DNA of 64,000 nt. Source: SAR116 cluster bacterium AG-447-C21. Lineage in GTDB: Bacteria; Pseudomonadota; Alphaproteobacteria; Thalassobaculales; Thalassobaculaceae. The translations under genes and the position numbers were made by a program. How positions within the stretch are numbered: the first letter of the stretch is position 1; each line of letters starts with the position of its first letter. The stretch spans positions 1 to 64,000 of the forward strand of contig QCQB01000006.1 in the NCBI GenBank assembly GCA_003212315.1. Direction: 5' to 3'. Below, in pieces: positions 37,500 to 46,468 of this stretch. Under the pieces are notes generated by a model. That model saw nothing but the letters and a program-made list of their open reading frames with translations. It ran no database searches and was not told where the DNA came from.

Positions 37500-38495
37500 A
37501 TGAATATTACAATAACGGGGGGCTCGGGTTTTTTGGGTCAAAAATTGGCTCATAGACTTTTAGATGCCAATGCGTGGTCGGACTCCAAGGGAAATTTTTC
37601 AAAGGTTGAGCATATAACATTGTTAGATGTTGTTAATCCTTCAAAAGAGCTCGCTGACAATCCTCGAGTGACTATATTAACAGGGGATATTACCGAAACT
37701 TCCTTGTTAGAGAAGGCCATACCAATTACGACCGATAGTATTTTCCATTTAGCAGCTGTAGTCAGCGCAGGCGCTGAGGAAGATTTTGATTTGGGGATGT
37801 CGGTTAATTTGGACGCAACGCGCACTATTCTTGACATTTGTCGGCGACATGGAACCCAACCGAAAGTAATCTTTGCGAGCTCCTGTGCGGCTTTTGGCGG
37901 CGATATGCCTTCTGTCATCGAAGATATGACTGCTAGAACTCCACAGACATCTTACGGAACACAAAAGGTTGTAGGGGAATTATTAGTAAATGATTATAGC
38001 CGAAGGGGATTTGTTGATGGCCGAGCACTGCGATTTCCAACAGTGGTAGTGCGCCCAGGAAAACCAAATAAAGCGGCTTCAACATTTGCCAGTTCTATAA
38101 TAAGAGAACCGTTACAAGGTCATTCAGCTATTTGTCCTGTAAGCCGAGAATCTAAGATGTTCTTGGCATCTCCACGTTCAATAATCGAGAATATTGTTAG
38201 GGCTCATAACATATCAGCAGACGATTGGGGGCCGTCACGTGAAGTTACACTACCCGGGTTTAGTATGAGTATTAGTGGTATGGAGGAGGCACTGCGCAAT
38301 GTAGCTGGAAATAGTGTAGCCGATAGGATCAAATGGCAGCCGGATCCATTTATTCAAAAAATTGTAGATGGTTGGCCGCCGGTGTTTAATACAGAGAAGG
38401 CATCGGCGTTGGGATTTGTAAAAGACTCCTCTATGGAAGATGTCATAAACGCTTTTATCGAGGATGAATTGGATGGCTCAAAAGCTGCAATCTAG
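37500..38495 (+). CDS. denD: D-erythronate dehydrogenase (SDR family)
   Basis: A 331-residue extended short-chain dehydrogenase. The NAD-binding start is ITGGSGFLGQKLAHRLL, the catalytic tyrosine-lysine pair is in TSYGTQKVVGELLVNDYSRR, and the DenD-type features FPTVVVRPGKPNKAAS and PVSRESKMFLASPRS follow. DenD oxidises D-erythronate to 2-oxo-tetronate. AGGAG lies before the ATG. It ends two bases from the convergent xthA. Together with otnI and otnK it could take D-erythronate to 3-oxo-tetronate 4-phosphate; the final aldolase OtnC is not here. Confidence 0.85.
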   Translation: MNITITGGSGFLGQKLAHRLLDANAWSDSKGNFSKVEHITLLDVVNPSKELADNPRVTILTGDITETSLLEKAIPITTDSIFHLAAVVSAGAEEDFDLGMSVNLDATRTILDICRRHGTQPKVIFASSCAAFGGDMPSVIEDMTARTPQTSYGTQKVVGELLVNDYSRRGFVDGRALRFPTVVVRPGKPNKAASTFASSIIREPLQGHSAICPVSRESKMFLASPRSIIENIVRAHNISADDWGPSREVTLPGFSMSISGMEEALRNVAGNSVADRIKWQPDPFIQKIVDGWPPVFNTEKASALGFVKDSSMEDVINAFIEDELDGSKAAI

Positions 38496-38497
38496 AA

Positions 38498-39286
38498 TCA
38501 CTCCAGATCCGTTGTGACTGGCGCATGATCGGATGGTTTCTCCCATCCTCTTGCCTCTCTGAGTACTCCAGATCCTATGATTTTTTGCTTAAGTGTTGGC
38601 GTTACCCAGATATGGTCCAATCTTCTGCCTTTATTTGCAGTACTCCATTCTCGGGATCTGTAACTCCACCATGTAAATAACTTTGTGGGTTCTGGGGTTA
38701 GATAACGGGCGGTATCTATCCAGTCGGACGCACTCATAAGTCTATTTAAATGATCAACTTCTATTGGTGTATGGGATACGACTTTAAGAAGCTGTTTATG
38801 AGACCATACGTCAAATTCTAAAGGTGCTATATTAAGGTCTCCTACTAGTATCATTGGATCGGTTGGTTTCCTGTTTGTGGAAAACCAGTCAGTCATTTCG
38901 GTGATAAATTTCAGTTTGTGATCAAACTTTGCATTTTTTTCGATATCGGGTTCGTCGCCCCCTGCCGGGATATAGAAATTATGAAGTTCAATTCCGTCTT
39001 GGAATACAGCTGATATGTGACGACAATCTTCTTTGCCAACCCAGTTCAAAATATTGGTCGTCTCAAATGGTATCCTTGAGATTAGAGCAACACCGTTATA
39101 ACCTTTCATTCCGTTTACACAAATATGCGGATAACCAACCTCTTGGAAAACTTCGCAAGGAAACAATTCATTTGGACATTTTGTTTCTTGGAGGCAAAGA
39201 ACGTCCGGTTTCAAAATTTTTAATACCTGGGTCGCCAGAGGTGCTCGTAATCTCACTGAATTTATATTCCAAGTAGTGATTCTCAT
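38498..39286 (-). CDS. xthA: Exodeoxyribonuclease III
   Basis: A 262-residue AP endonuclease and 3'-exonuclease of base excision repair. The ExoIII/APE1 fold is clear: MRITTWNINSVRLR at the start, LCLQETKCP with the metal glutamate, GYNGVALISR, and the C-terminal RRLDHIWVT and SDHAPVT segments with the catalytic Asp-His pair. Its end is two bases from the denD stop codon. The downstream FAH-type gene is oriented the same way but lies upstream in the transcript, 10 bases before the xthA start. Confidence 0.95.
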   Translation of the reverse strand: MRITTWNINSVRLRAPLATQVLKILKPDVLCLQETKCPNELFPCEVFQEVGYPHICVNGMKGYNGVALISRIPFETTNILNWVGKEDCRHISAVFQDGIELHNFYIPAGGDEPDIEKNAKFDHKLKFITEMTDWFSTNRKPTDPMILVGDLNIAPLEFDVWSHKQLLKVVSHTPIEVDHLNRLMSASDWIDTARYLTPEPTKLFTWWSYRSREWSTANKGRRLDHIWVTPTLKQKIIGSGVLREARGWEKPSDHAPVTTDLE

Positions 39287-39296
39287 AATGTCACGC

Positions 39297-39980
39297 TCAT
39301 TTATAGTTGATCTCTAGGTCGCTTAATCCTGTGATTGTACCATAGAGATAGTCGCCTGCATTTACAGCACCTACACCGTCTGGAGTCCCAGAGTAGATAA
39401 GGTCGCCAGGTTTTAACTCAACCAGTTTCGATAAGAAAGATATTGTCTCTGGGACAGACCAGATCAAATGGTCAATACTTGACTTTTGCTTGACTTGATC
39501 ATTCACCTTTAGCTCGATCGTTGCGGTTTCAATATTTTCAACATCCCCTTTTTTTGTGATTGGTGCACAGGGCGCAGAGTTATCAAAACCTTTAGCCATA
39601 TCCCACGGCCTTCCTAGTTTTTTAGCTTCACTTTGTAGATCACGTCTCGTCATATCCAGACCTACAGCATAACCATATATACAGTTGGTTGCTTGTTCTT
39701 CTCTGATGTGGGATCCACCGGTTTTTAATGCAACAACCAATTCTATTTCGTGGTGAAGGTCGTTTGTCATGGAAGGATATGGAATTGTGGACCCTGATTC
39801 TACAATACTATCAAACGGCTTCATGAAGAAAAATGGCAAGTCACGATCTGGATCGTGTCCCATTTCTCGCGCGTGAGCGGCATAATTACGCCCAACACAG
39901 AATATACGACGAACATAAAAAGGATCGTCTCCGGTCACGGGTATGGATGTTGGGAGCCATTTTTCAATTGGTTTTTCCAT
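39297..39980 (-). CDS. Fumarylacetoacetate hydrolase (FAH) family protein
   Basis: A 227-residue member of the FAH superfamily, close to FAHD1 and fumarylpyruvate hydrolase types. The metal-binding ExE is in HHEIELVVAL after the loop FFMKPFDSIVESG, and LKPGDLIYSGTPDGVGAVNAGD is the C-terminal signature. Family members hydrolyse or decarboxylate 2-oxo acids such as acylpyruvates or oxaloacetate; the substrate here is not known. It sits 10 bases before xthA and 41 after ftsY, so it is in the same transcript as the ftsY block. Confidence 0.88.
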   Translation of the reverse strand: MEKPIEKWLPTSIPVTGDDPFYVRRIFCVGRNYAAHAREMGHDPDRDLPFFFMKPFDSIVESGSTIPYPSMTNDLHHEIELVVALKTGGSHIREEQATNCIYGYAVGLDMTRRDLQSEAKKLGRPWDMAKGFDNSAPCAPITKKGDVENIETATIELKVNDQVKQKSSIDHLIWSVPETISFLSKLVELKPGDLIYSGTPDGVGAVNAGDYLYGTITGLSDLEINYK

Positions 39981-40021
39981 TTTATTCCTTGCTTCATTAT
40001 ATTGTTATTCAAACGATTTGT

Positions 40022-40963
40022 TTAATTCAGGCCCATTAAACTTTTCGCAAATATTTCGGGACTAAACGCACGCAAATCTTCAGCCGACTCTCCAACGCCA
40101 ATAGCATGTACAGGTAATTCAAACTTTTTGGCCAGAGATACTATCACACCCCCTCTAGCGGAGCCGTCAAGTTTTGTAACAATGAGCCCTGTGACATTAA
40201 TCATCTCGAGAAAAGTAGATACTTGGCTATGGGCGTTTTGCCCAACCGTGCCGTCCAATATTAACAAACAATCATGAGGAGCATCGGGGATTTGTTTTTT
40301 TATGACCCGCACAATTTTCGCAAGTTCGTCCATTAATTCGGACCTATTTTGTAGTCGGCCTGCCGTATCTATAAGAAGAATATCGATCTGATCCTCTTTG
40401 CATTTCCCGACTGCGTCGAAGGCTAAAGCAGCTGGGTCGCTTCCTTGGGGATGCGTGATAACGGGCACCTCGGCTCGTTGCCCCCAAACCTGTAATTGTT
40501 CTATCGCAGCTGCTCTAAATGTATCGCCTGCGGCTAGGCATACTTTTTTCCCTTCATCCGTCCATCGCTGAGCTAATTTACCGATCGTAGTTGTTTTGCC
40601 GCTGCCGTTTACTCCACAAACCAGAATCACGTGGGGTTTCAGAGATATGTCTATTTTTATAGGCTTTGCGAAAGGTTTTAGTATATTGGCAATATCGCTT
40701 GCAAAAGAAACACGAATATCTTCTTCGCTTATGTCACGATTGAATTTTTTCGCAGCTAGATTTCGAGTCATCTCACTCGCTGCGTCAACTCCTAAGTCAG
40801 ATGCTATCAGTAAATCCTCAAGTTCCTCAAGCGTCGCATCGTCAAGTTTTTTTTCGGTAAATAGAGATGATATCCCGTTCACCATCTTGTTAGATGACTT
40901 GGATAACCCGCTTTTTAATCTTTTAAACCAACTATTTGTGTTGCTATCGGGTGCCAATTTCAA
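40022..40963 (-). CDS. ftsY: Signal recognition particle receptor FtsY
   Basis: Membrane-bound GTPase that receives the Ffh-ribosome complex. The 313 residues comprise a short A region, the helical N domain and the G domain with GVNGSGKTTTIGKLA, DTAGRLQNRSELM and TKLDGSARGG. The acidic A domain of E. coli FtsY is nearly absent, as in many alphaproteobacteria. It starts at TTG 40961-40963, overlapping the mtaB stop in TTGA, with AAAGG five bases upstream, so translation may be coupled. No ATG fits. Its partner Ffh also seems to start with TTG. Confidence 0.95.
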   Translation of the reverse strand: MKLAPDSNTNSWFKRLKSGLSKSSNKMVNGISSLFTEKKLDDATLEELEDLLIASDLGVDAASEMTRNLAAKKFNRDISEEDIRVSFASDIANILKPFAKPIKIDISLKPHVILVCGVNGSGKTTTIGKLAQRWTDEGKKVCLAAGDTFRAAAIEQLQVWGQRAEVPVITHPQGSDPAALAFDAVGKCKEDQIDILLIDTAGRLQNRSELMDELAKIVRVIKKQIPDAPHDCLLILDGTVGQNAHSQVSTFLEMINVTGLIVTKLDGSARGGVIVSLAKKFELPVHAIGVGESAEDLRAFSPEIFAKSLMGLN

Positions 40964-42228
40964 GATCGCCTTTCGTAACTACCGTGCAGCTCTGTCGCTG
41001 TCGCTGATGTTACTGTTGCATCAATGATTTCCCCTGGGCCTTTTGAGTTTTTGATGTTCATGGGAATAAAATGTTCTGTCCTTCCAATCGAGTCTTTTTC
41101 GACTAACACTCGCTCGCTACGACCAATACAACTTTTTAAATATTTATGAAGCATATTTTGCCCAGCTTCCCTTAAAATGGTCGCTCGTGCCTTTCGCACG
41201 GCGTGTGGAACTTGGGGCATTTTTGCCGCAGGAGTGCCTTCTCTTTCAGAATAAGGAAATACGTGAAGATGAACCAGCTCAATTTCGCTTATTAAATCAA
41301 GTGATTGTGTAAACATTGTTTCCGTCTCTGTTGGAAAGCCGGCAATTAAATCGGCGCCTAGAACAATATCAGGCCGCATATCTCTAAGTTTTTTCGCGAT
41401 TTCTATAACATCGTTACGCAGATGCCGGCGTTTCATCCTTTTCAGTATCATGTCGCTGCCTGCTTGTATGCTCAAATGTAAATGAGGCATCAAACGTTGT
41501 TCACTTCTTATTACTTTAAGTAAATCGGCGTCTATTTCGACAGGGTCCAAGGAGGACAATCGGAGCCTCTTTAAGTCTGGGACATGTTTTAGTAAGCGGC
41601 CCACCATATTACCCAGAGAGGGTTGCCCTGGTAGATCCGAACCATAAGATGTGAGATCTACACCAGTTAAAACAATTTCCTTATAGCCGTTATCTATCAG
41701 CATTTGCGTTTGTTCAACTAGCTTGCCAATTGGTATCGAGCGGCTATTTCCTCTAGCAAATGGTATTATACAGAAAGTACAACGATGGTCGCAGCCTTGT
41801 TGGACTTGAACAAACGCACGTACTCTATTCTCAAACCCGGCGACAAGTTGTGGGGCTACCTCACTAACATTCATTATATCGTTTACAAGGGTTTTTGGGC
41901 CGCCATCCTCATTCCAAACATGCGGCAAAAGTTTTTCTTCATTTCCCAAAACTCGATCAACTTCGGGCATGCTCGCGAATGTTGTTGGATTAAGCTGAGC
42001 CGAACAACCGGTCACTATAATTTCTGCATCGGGGTTAACTCGTCGAGCTTTCCGAATCGCCTGTCTGGCTTGCCTCTCAGCTTCAGCTGTGACAGCACAT
42101 GTATTAAAAACGATACGTCGTCTCTCAGAAGTTTTGGGGAGATTGGATTTTATGATTTCTGACTCAAACGTATTAAGCCGGCATCCAAATGTTTCCACTG
42201 TATCTTTATTTGTCATATTCATCTTCAT
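40960..42228 (-). CDS. mtaB: tRNA t6A37 methylthiotransferase MtaB
   Basis: Radical SAM enzyme that converts t6A to ms2t6A at position 37 of tRNAs reading ANN codons. The first iron-sulfur cluster uses cysteines in TFGCRLN, VFNTCAVT and VTGCSAQL; the SAM cluster is QQGCDHRCTFCIIPFARGNS. A TRAM-like C-terminal end follows. It has 422 residues. It lies 61 bases after dapF and overlaps ftsY, giving the dapF-mtaB-ftsY order typical of alphaproteobacteria. Confidence 0.95.
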   Translation of the reverse strand: MKMNMTNKDTVETFGCRLNTFESEIIKSNLPKTSERRRIVFNTCAVTAEAERQARQAIRKARRVNPDAEIIVTGCSAQLNPTTFASMPEVDRVLGNEEKLLPHVWNEDGGPKTLVNDIMNVSEVAPQLVAGFENRVRAFVQVQQGCDHRCTFCIIPFARGNSRSIPIGKLVEQTQMLIDNGYKEIVLTGVDLTSYGSDLPGQPSLGNMVGRLLKHVPDLKRLRLSSLDPVEIDADLLKVIRSEQRLMPHLHLSIQAGSDMILKRMKRRHLRNDVIEIAKKLRDMRPDIVLGADLIAGFPTETETMFTQSLDLISEIELVHLHVFPYSEREGTPAAKMPQVPHAVRKARATILREAGQNMLHKYLKSCIGRSERVLVEKDSIGRTEHFIPMNIKNSKGPGEIIDATVTSATATELHGSYERRS

Positions 42229-42289
42229 AACGACAAGACATGGTTCTTAACAGCATGAAAATCAACTTTTTTAAAGTGGGGTCATAAAT

Positions 42290-43105
42290 TCAAACAGAGA
42301 ATTGCCCTCGAAAACTGACCGTTGTTGGCCCAGTCATCAGTATTGATCCATCGTCAACCCATTCAATCTCCAAGCTTCCTCCATCGAGAACTACTTCAGC
42401 CTGGCGTCCGGTTAGGCCGTTGCGGGCCGAGGCTACTAAAACGGCGCAAGCGCCTGAACCACAAGCTTCAGTGATCCCTGCTCCTCGCTCCCATACGCGC
42501 ATCCGTATTTGATGATTTGATATTACTGTTGCGAATTCGATATTTGCTCCTTTTGGAAACATTTTATTTTTTTCTAGGATCGGCCCAATCGTGCTTAAAT
42601 CCACTGTGTCAGCGTCATCGCAAAAAAATACAGCATGTGGGTTTCCGATATTGACACAACAACATTCAGTAAAAGGGGCGTCTTCTAATTGAACTCGTAA
42701 AGTGTCTGCAGATTTAATTAGAGGGATGTCGTCCCAGTTGGTTTTTACTATACCCATATTGACGGAAACATCTTTATTACTGGTTCTATGGCAGTAAAGG
42801 TTGCCTGCGACAGTCTCTATTGTAATTTTTGGAAGATTGTCTTCACGCATTATTAAGTCCGCAACACATCGCGTCCCATTTCCACAGGCCTCGGCTTCAC
42901 TTCCATCTGGATTATTTATCCTCAAAAAGACGTCGCCATCGCCTCTGGCAGGAAAAATTGTTAAAAGTTGATCAAAGCCAATTCCGCGTCTCCGATTCCC
43001 AAGATGAGTGATTTGAGACGAGTTTAATACGTTATCAGATAAGCGGTGATCTATAATCACGAAATCGTTTCCAAGGCCATGCATTTTTATAAATGGTATA
43101 GTCAT
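42290..43105 (-). CDS. dapF: Diaminopimelate epimerase DapF
   Basis: Converts LL- to meso-diaminopimelate for lysine and peptidoglycan. The two catalytic cysteines are in EACGNGTRCVADLI and EACGSGACAVLVASAR, one per half of the pseudo-symmetric fold. It starts MTIPFIKMHGLGNDFVIIDH, the standard N-terminus. It has 271 residues. It heads the dapF-mtaB-ftsY run and is divergent from the Ldh2-type gene. Confidence 0.97.
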   Translation of the reverse strand: MTIPFIKMHGLGNDFVIIDHRLSDNVLNSSQITHLGNRRRGIGFDQLLTIFPARGDGDVFLRINNPDGSEAEACGNGTRCVADLIMREDNLPKITIETVAGNLYCHRTSNKDVSVNMGIVKTNWDDIPLIKSADTLRVQLEDAPFTECCCVNIGNPHAVFFCDDADTVDLSTIGPILEKNKMFPKGANIEFATVISNHQIRMRVWERGAGITEACGSGACAVLVASARNGLTGRQAEVVLDGGSLEIEWVDDGSILMTGPTTVSFRGQFSV

Positions 43106-43205
43106 AAGAATGATATACTGCTTTTTTTGCTTGCGGCCAATGCACTTGTCGATTTAGGTGATCAGTTTGTATATTTAGGCACAAAGTCCAATTAGGAGAT
43201 GAAGA

Positions 43206-44282
43206 GTGGTAGTTGTTGAACATAAACCATTAGAAAAACTAGTTACAAAAATGATTCAGGCTTCTGGAAGTGAATTTGAGGAGGCTGAAGCTGTTGCGCT
43301 TAACCTCGTAGAGGCTAATTTAATGGGACACGATAGCCACGGTGTAGGTCTTGCTCCGCGTTATATGCGGCACGCTTTGACGGGAACAATGACGCCGGGT
43401 GCCGATATCTCGCTAATTACGGATAATGGTGTATATCTGCTACTCGATGGGAATATGGGGTATGGACAGACGATAGGCCGCGAGGCAATGAACCTTGGGA
43501 TAGACAAAGTCAAAAGAAATGGGGCGGCAATCGTTGGGTTACGAAACGTTCATCACCTTGGCCGAATTGGTGCCTGGGGAGAATTATGTGCCAAGGCTGG
43601 ATTTATTTCGATACATTACGTGAATGCAACTGGTCACAAGCCCTACGTTGCACCATACGGAGGCTATGAGGCACGATATTCCACTAATCCATATTGTACG
43701 GCTATTCCCGCCACAGAAAAGACACCGATGATGGTTTTAGATATGGCGACGAGCCGGGTAGCCCAAGGTAAGGTTCGGGTCGCCCACTATTCGGAAAAGC
43801 AACTACCTATGCCTGACGCCCTTGTTGGCCCAAATGGAAAATTAACGAGCGATCCTGGAGTGGTTTTTAGGGATCCCATGGGCGCCCTGTTATCTTTTGG
43901 TGAGCATAAAGGGTATGGCTTGGCTTTACTCTGCGATCTATTAGCGGGTGGTTTACCAGGAGGTGGTACAGCAAGACCGGAGCTAAACACCGGAGAAACA
44001 ATCAGAAATAATATGTTAACTATTATAATTGACCCTATCCAATTCGAATCTGGTGTCTCCTTTGCCGCCGAATTTGATAGTTTGGTTGATTATGTGAAAT
44101 CCGGACAGCCAGCAGAGGGACATGACAAAATTCGCGTTGCTGGTGAGCCAGAACAGGAATCTATGCAAAAACGAAAATTAGATGGCATTCCTATTGATTC
44201 TAATACTTGGGCCGAAATGACCAAGCTGGGGTGCGAAAATGGAATGGGCAAGTCCGATTTCGAGAAAATAGCACAAGGTTAA
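43206..44282 (+). CDS. Ldh2/malate-lactate-type dehydrogenase
   Basis: A 358-residue NAD(P)-dependent oxidoreductase of the Ldh2/MDH2 family, which acts on 2-hydroxy acids such as malate, lactate, ureidoglycolate or sulfolactate. The signature GHDSHGVGLAPRYM, the catalytic histidine region NVHHLGRIGAWGE, LDMATSRVAQGKVRVA and the domain end FGEHKGYGLALLCDLLAGGL are clear. The start is GTG 43206, with AGGAG seven bases upstream. It sits between dapF and ffh, a border where this gene is not usual, and may have been inserted. The substrate is unknown. Confidence 0.87.
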   Translation: MVVVEHKPLEKLVTKMIQASGSEFEEAEAVALNLVEANLMGHDSHGVGLAPRYMRHALTGTMTPGADISLITDNGVYLLLDGNMGYGQTIGREAMNLGIDKVKRNGAAIVGLRNVHHLGRIGAWGELCAKAGFISIHYVNATGHKPYVAPYGGYEARYSTNPYCTAIPATEKTPMMVLDMATSRVAQGKVRVAHYSEKQLPMPDALVGPNGKLTSDPGVVFRDPMGALLSFGEHKGYGLALLCDLLAGGLPGGGTARPELNTGETIRNNMLTIIIDPIQFESGVSFAAEFDSLVDYVKSGQPAEGHDKIRVAGEPEQESMQKRKLDGIPIDSNTWAEMTKLGCENGMGKSDFEKIAQG

Positions 44283-44415
44283 TTACTTCTGATAAAATTA
44301 ATGAAAAAATAGCGTATAATAAGAAATAATAACGCAAATCATTGACTAATGAGGCAAATAACCGTAGTTTGCGGCACTTCTCGACAGCTACAGCCGTTGA
44401 GACCTTAACGGGTTC

Positions 44416-44444
44416 CGTCCGTCCTCGAGTTTCGAGCACGGGCG
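44416..44444 (+). terminator. Long hairpin in the ffh leader (terminator or structured leader)
   Basis: Arms 44416-44428 and 44432-44444 pair over 13 positions with one mismatch and one G-U pair, around a 3-base loop, followed by TTTCTTT. It lies 134 bases after the Ldh2-type stop and 49 before the ffh start. It may end the upstream transcript, act as a leader attenuator for ffh, or close a small RNA. A smaller stem (CCGTT/AACGG, about 44393-44412) precedes it. Confidence 0.45.
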
Positions 44445-44493
44445 TTTCTTTGGTTTGGTTAATAAACGGCTGGTACAATTAGGAAACTTTTAC

Positions 44494-45972
44494 TTGTTTG
44501 AAGCCTTATCAGATCGCCTTGGGACTGTATTCGATAGACTTAAAGGTCGTGGAACCCTTAGTGAAGCAGATATCACCGCTGCAATGCGTGAAGTTCGAGT
44601 GGCGTTATTAGAGGCTGATGTTGCCCTAGATGTTGTTAAATCGTTTGTAGATAGGGTCAGAGAAAGGGCTATTGGCCAAGAGGTTATGCGATCTGTCACG
44701 CCAGGACAGCAAGTGATCAAAATTGTTAATGATAATCTTATAGAAGTACTTGGAACAGAGCCGGCCTGGATTGAACTAAATGCTGTCCCTCCCGTACCAA
44801 TCATGATGGTTGGTTTGCAAGGAGGAGGAAAAACAACAAGTACTGCTAAAATAGCGGCCAGGTTAACCAAGCGCGATAAGAAAAAGGTGCTGATGGCCTC
44901 GCTCGATGTCGCGCGGCCGGCTGCTCGTGAACAGCTGAAAGTTTTGGGCGAACAGATAGATGTTACCACTTTGCCAATGGCGAAAGGTGAGACAGCATTA
45001 TCCATAGCCAAAAGAGCTATGACTGCTGCCCGGCTGCAAGGGTTTGATGTTGTAATGCTTGATACTGCGGGTCGTGTAACGGTTGATCAGGCGTTAATGG
45101 AGGAAATTCGTCAAATTCGGGATGAGGTTAAACCAGTTGAAACCTTACTAATTGCAGACGCGTTAACTGGGCAAGATGCTGTTACAACAGCAAAAAACTT
45201 TCAAGAAAATCTCGGAATTTCAGGGATTGTGCTGACGCGGTTGGATGGAGACTCCCGAGGTGGGGCGGCCTTATCGATGCGGTCTGTGACGGGTGTGCCA
45301 ATTAAATGTGTTGGTACGGGAGAAAAACTTGAAGATTTAGAAGACTTTAATCCTGAGAGAGTTGCAGGTCGCATATTAGGTATGGGTGATGTAGTCGGAT
45401 TAGTAGAAAAAGCTGCAGAAAACATAGAAGTAGAAGACGCGGAACGGCTAGCTGCGAAAATGCAAAAGGGACTATTTGATCTTGATGATATGTTGAGCCA
45501 ATTGCAACAAGTATCAAAAATGGGGGGACTCGGAGGTTTAATGAGTATGTTGCCCGGTGTCAGTAAACTACAAAAACAGATGGCGGGAGCAGGTGTTGAT
45601 GATAAATCTATTCGACGTCAGGCTGCTATCATTCAATCTATGACCAAACAAGAACGCAAAACGCCAAAAATACTTAATGCCTCAAGAAAAAAACGAGTAG
45701 CTTCTGGTTCAGGCACATCAGCTCAGGAAATTAATCGGCTATTGAAGCAGCACATGGAAATGGGTCGAATGATGAAGAAAATGGGCAAAATGGGCGGGCT
45801 AAAAGGTTTGAGTTCGATGTTTGGGGGTGCGTCTTCGTCTGATGGCGATCCCGCAGCTGGCGCTGATCAAAATATTTTAGATTCTTCAGGAAAGTTAAAA
45901 ATTCCACAAGGATTATTAGATGGAAACAAAGGAGCCTTTCCGGGGTTCCCTCGTTTCCCAAACAAGAGATAA
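44494..45972 (+). CDS. ffh: Signal recognition particle protein Ffh
   Basis: GTPase subunit of the signal recognition particle. It carries the NG domain with [27 protein letters not shown] and [10 protein letters not shown], then a methionine-rich M domain ([32 protein letters not shown]) that binds signal peptides and RNA. I start it at TTG 44494, which gives [20 protein letters not shown], the family N-terminus; AGGA lies nine bases upstream. The result is 492 residues. It heads the ffh-rpsP-rimM-trmD-rplS transcript. The glycine-proline tail beyond the M domain is ordinary for this class. Confidence 0.96.
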   Translation: MFEALSDRLGTVFDRLKGRGTLSEADITAAMREVRVALLEADVALDVVKSFVDRVRERAIGQEVMRSVTPGQQVIKIVNDNLIEVLGTEPAWIELNAVPPVPIMMVGLQGGGKTTSTAKIAARLTKRDKKKVLMASLDVARPAAREQLKVLGEQIDVTTLPMAKGETALSIAKRAMTAARLQGFDVVMLDTAGRVTVDQALMEEIRQIRDEVKPVETLLIADALTGQDAVTTAKNFQENLGISGIVLTRLDGDSRGGAALSMRSVTGVPIKCVGTGEKLEDLEDFNPERVAGRILGMGDVVGLVEKAAENIEVEDAERLAAKMQKGLFDLDDMLSQLQQVSKMGGLGGLMSMLPGVSKLQKQMAGAGVDDKSIRRQAAIIQSMTKQERKTPKILNASRKKRVASGSGTSAQEINRLLKQHMEMGRMMKKMGKMGGLKGLSSMFGGASSSDGDPAAGADQNILDSSGKLKIPQGLLDGNKGAFPGFPRFPNKR

Positions 45973-46004
45973 ATTTTTACAATTATGCTAAAAGGAATAA
46001 AGGC

Positions 46005-46427
46005 ATGGCACTTAAGATAAGATTAGCCCGTGGCGGCGCTAAAAAAAGACCGTTCTATAGGATTGTTGTTGCAGAGAATACAGCACCGAGAGACGGATTA
46101 TTTATTGAAAAAATTGGCACTTACAATCCTATGGTGGCAAAAGATCACCCTCAACGTTTGGTGGTGCAAGAAGATCGTGTGAAGCACTGGCTATCAGTTG
46201 GAGCCCGTCCAACTGATAGAGTTCACAAGTTCCTAGCTTCATTAGATCTGATGCCAGCTTTTGAGTATAGAGAACAACCCAAAAAATCTGCGCCAGGCAA
46301 AAAGAGAATAGAGCGTGAGGCCGAAGCCGCGGCCAAAGCAGCAGCAGCAGAAGAGGCCCCAGCAGAAGAGGCCCCAGCAGAAGAGGCTCCAGAAGAAGAG
46401 GCTCCAGCAGAGAAAGAGAAGTCATAG
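46005..46427 (+). CDS. rpsP: 30S ribosomal protein S16 with AEEAP repeat tail
   Basis: Small-subunit ribosomal protein. Residues 1-85 or so are standard S16 ([20 protein letters not shown], then [20 protein letters not shown] and [20 protein letters not shown]). After a basic linker comes a tail of about 40 residues, rich in Ala, Glu and Pro, made by a 15-base tandem repeat, giving 140 residues in all. Extended acidic S16 tails are known in alphaproteobacteria. It lies 32 bases after ffh. Confidence 0.96.
   Translation: MALKIRLARGGAKKRPFYRIVVAENTAPRDGLFIEKIGTYNPMVAKDHPQRLVVQEDRVKHWLSVGARPTDRVHKFLASLDLMPAFEYREQPKKSAPGKKRIEREAEAAAKAAAAEEAPAEEAPAEEAPEEEAPAEKEKS
46347..46406 (+). repeat. Four 15-bp tandem repeats in the rpsP tail
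   Basis: Units begin at 46347, 46362, 46377 and 46392; the first two are identical (GCAGAAGAGGCCCCA) and the others differ by one or two bases. Each encodes five residues, A/E-E-E-A-P. The period is a multiple of three, so copy-number change keeps the frame. A good place to look for length variation between strains. Confidence 0.9.
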
Positions 46428-46468
46428 TAATTAAATAGATTGGACGCTATCCAACTGGAGTTAGTGAA

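Noticed and set aside
44283-44493. Possible SRP (4.5S) RNA gene next to ffh
   Set aside because: The conserved core (GGTCAGG with a GGAAGGAAGCAGCC-like loop) is absent on both strands; only an unrelated hairpin is present.
46129-46425. Minus-strand leucine-rich ORF opposite rpsP
   Set aside because: It is the mirror of the Ala-Glu-Pro tandem repeat in the S16 gene and has no independent support.
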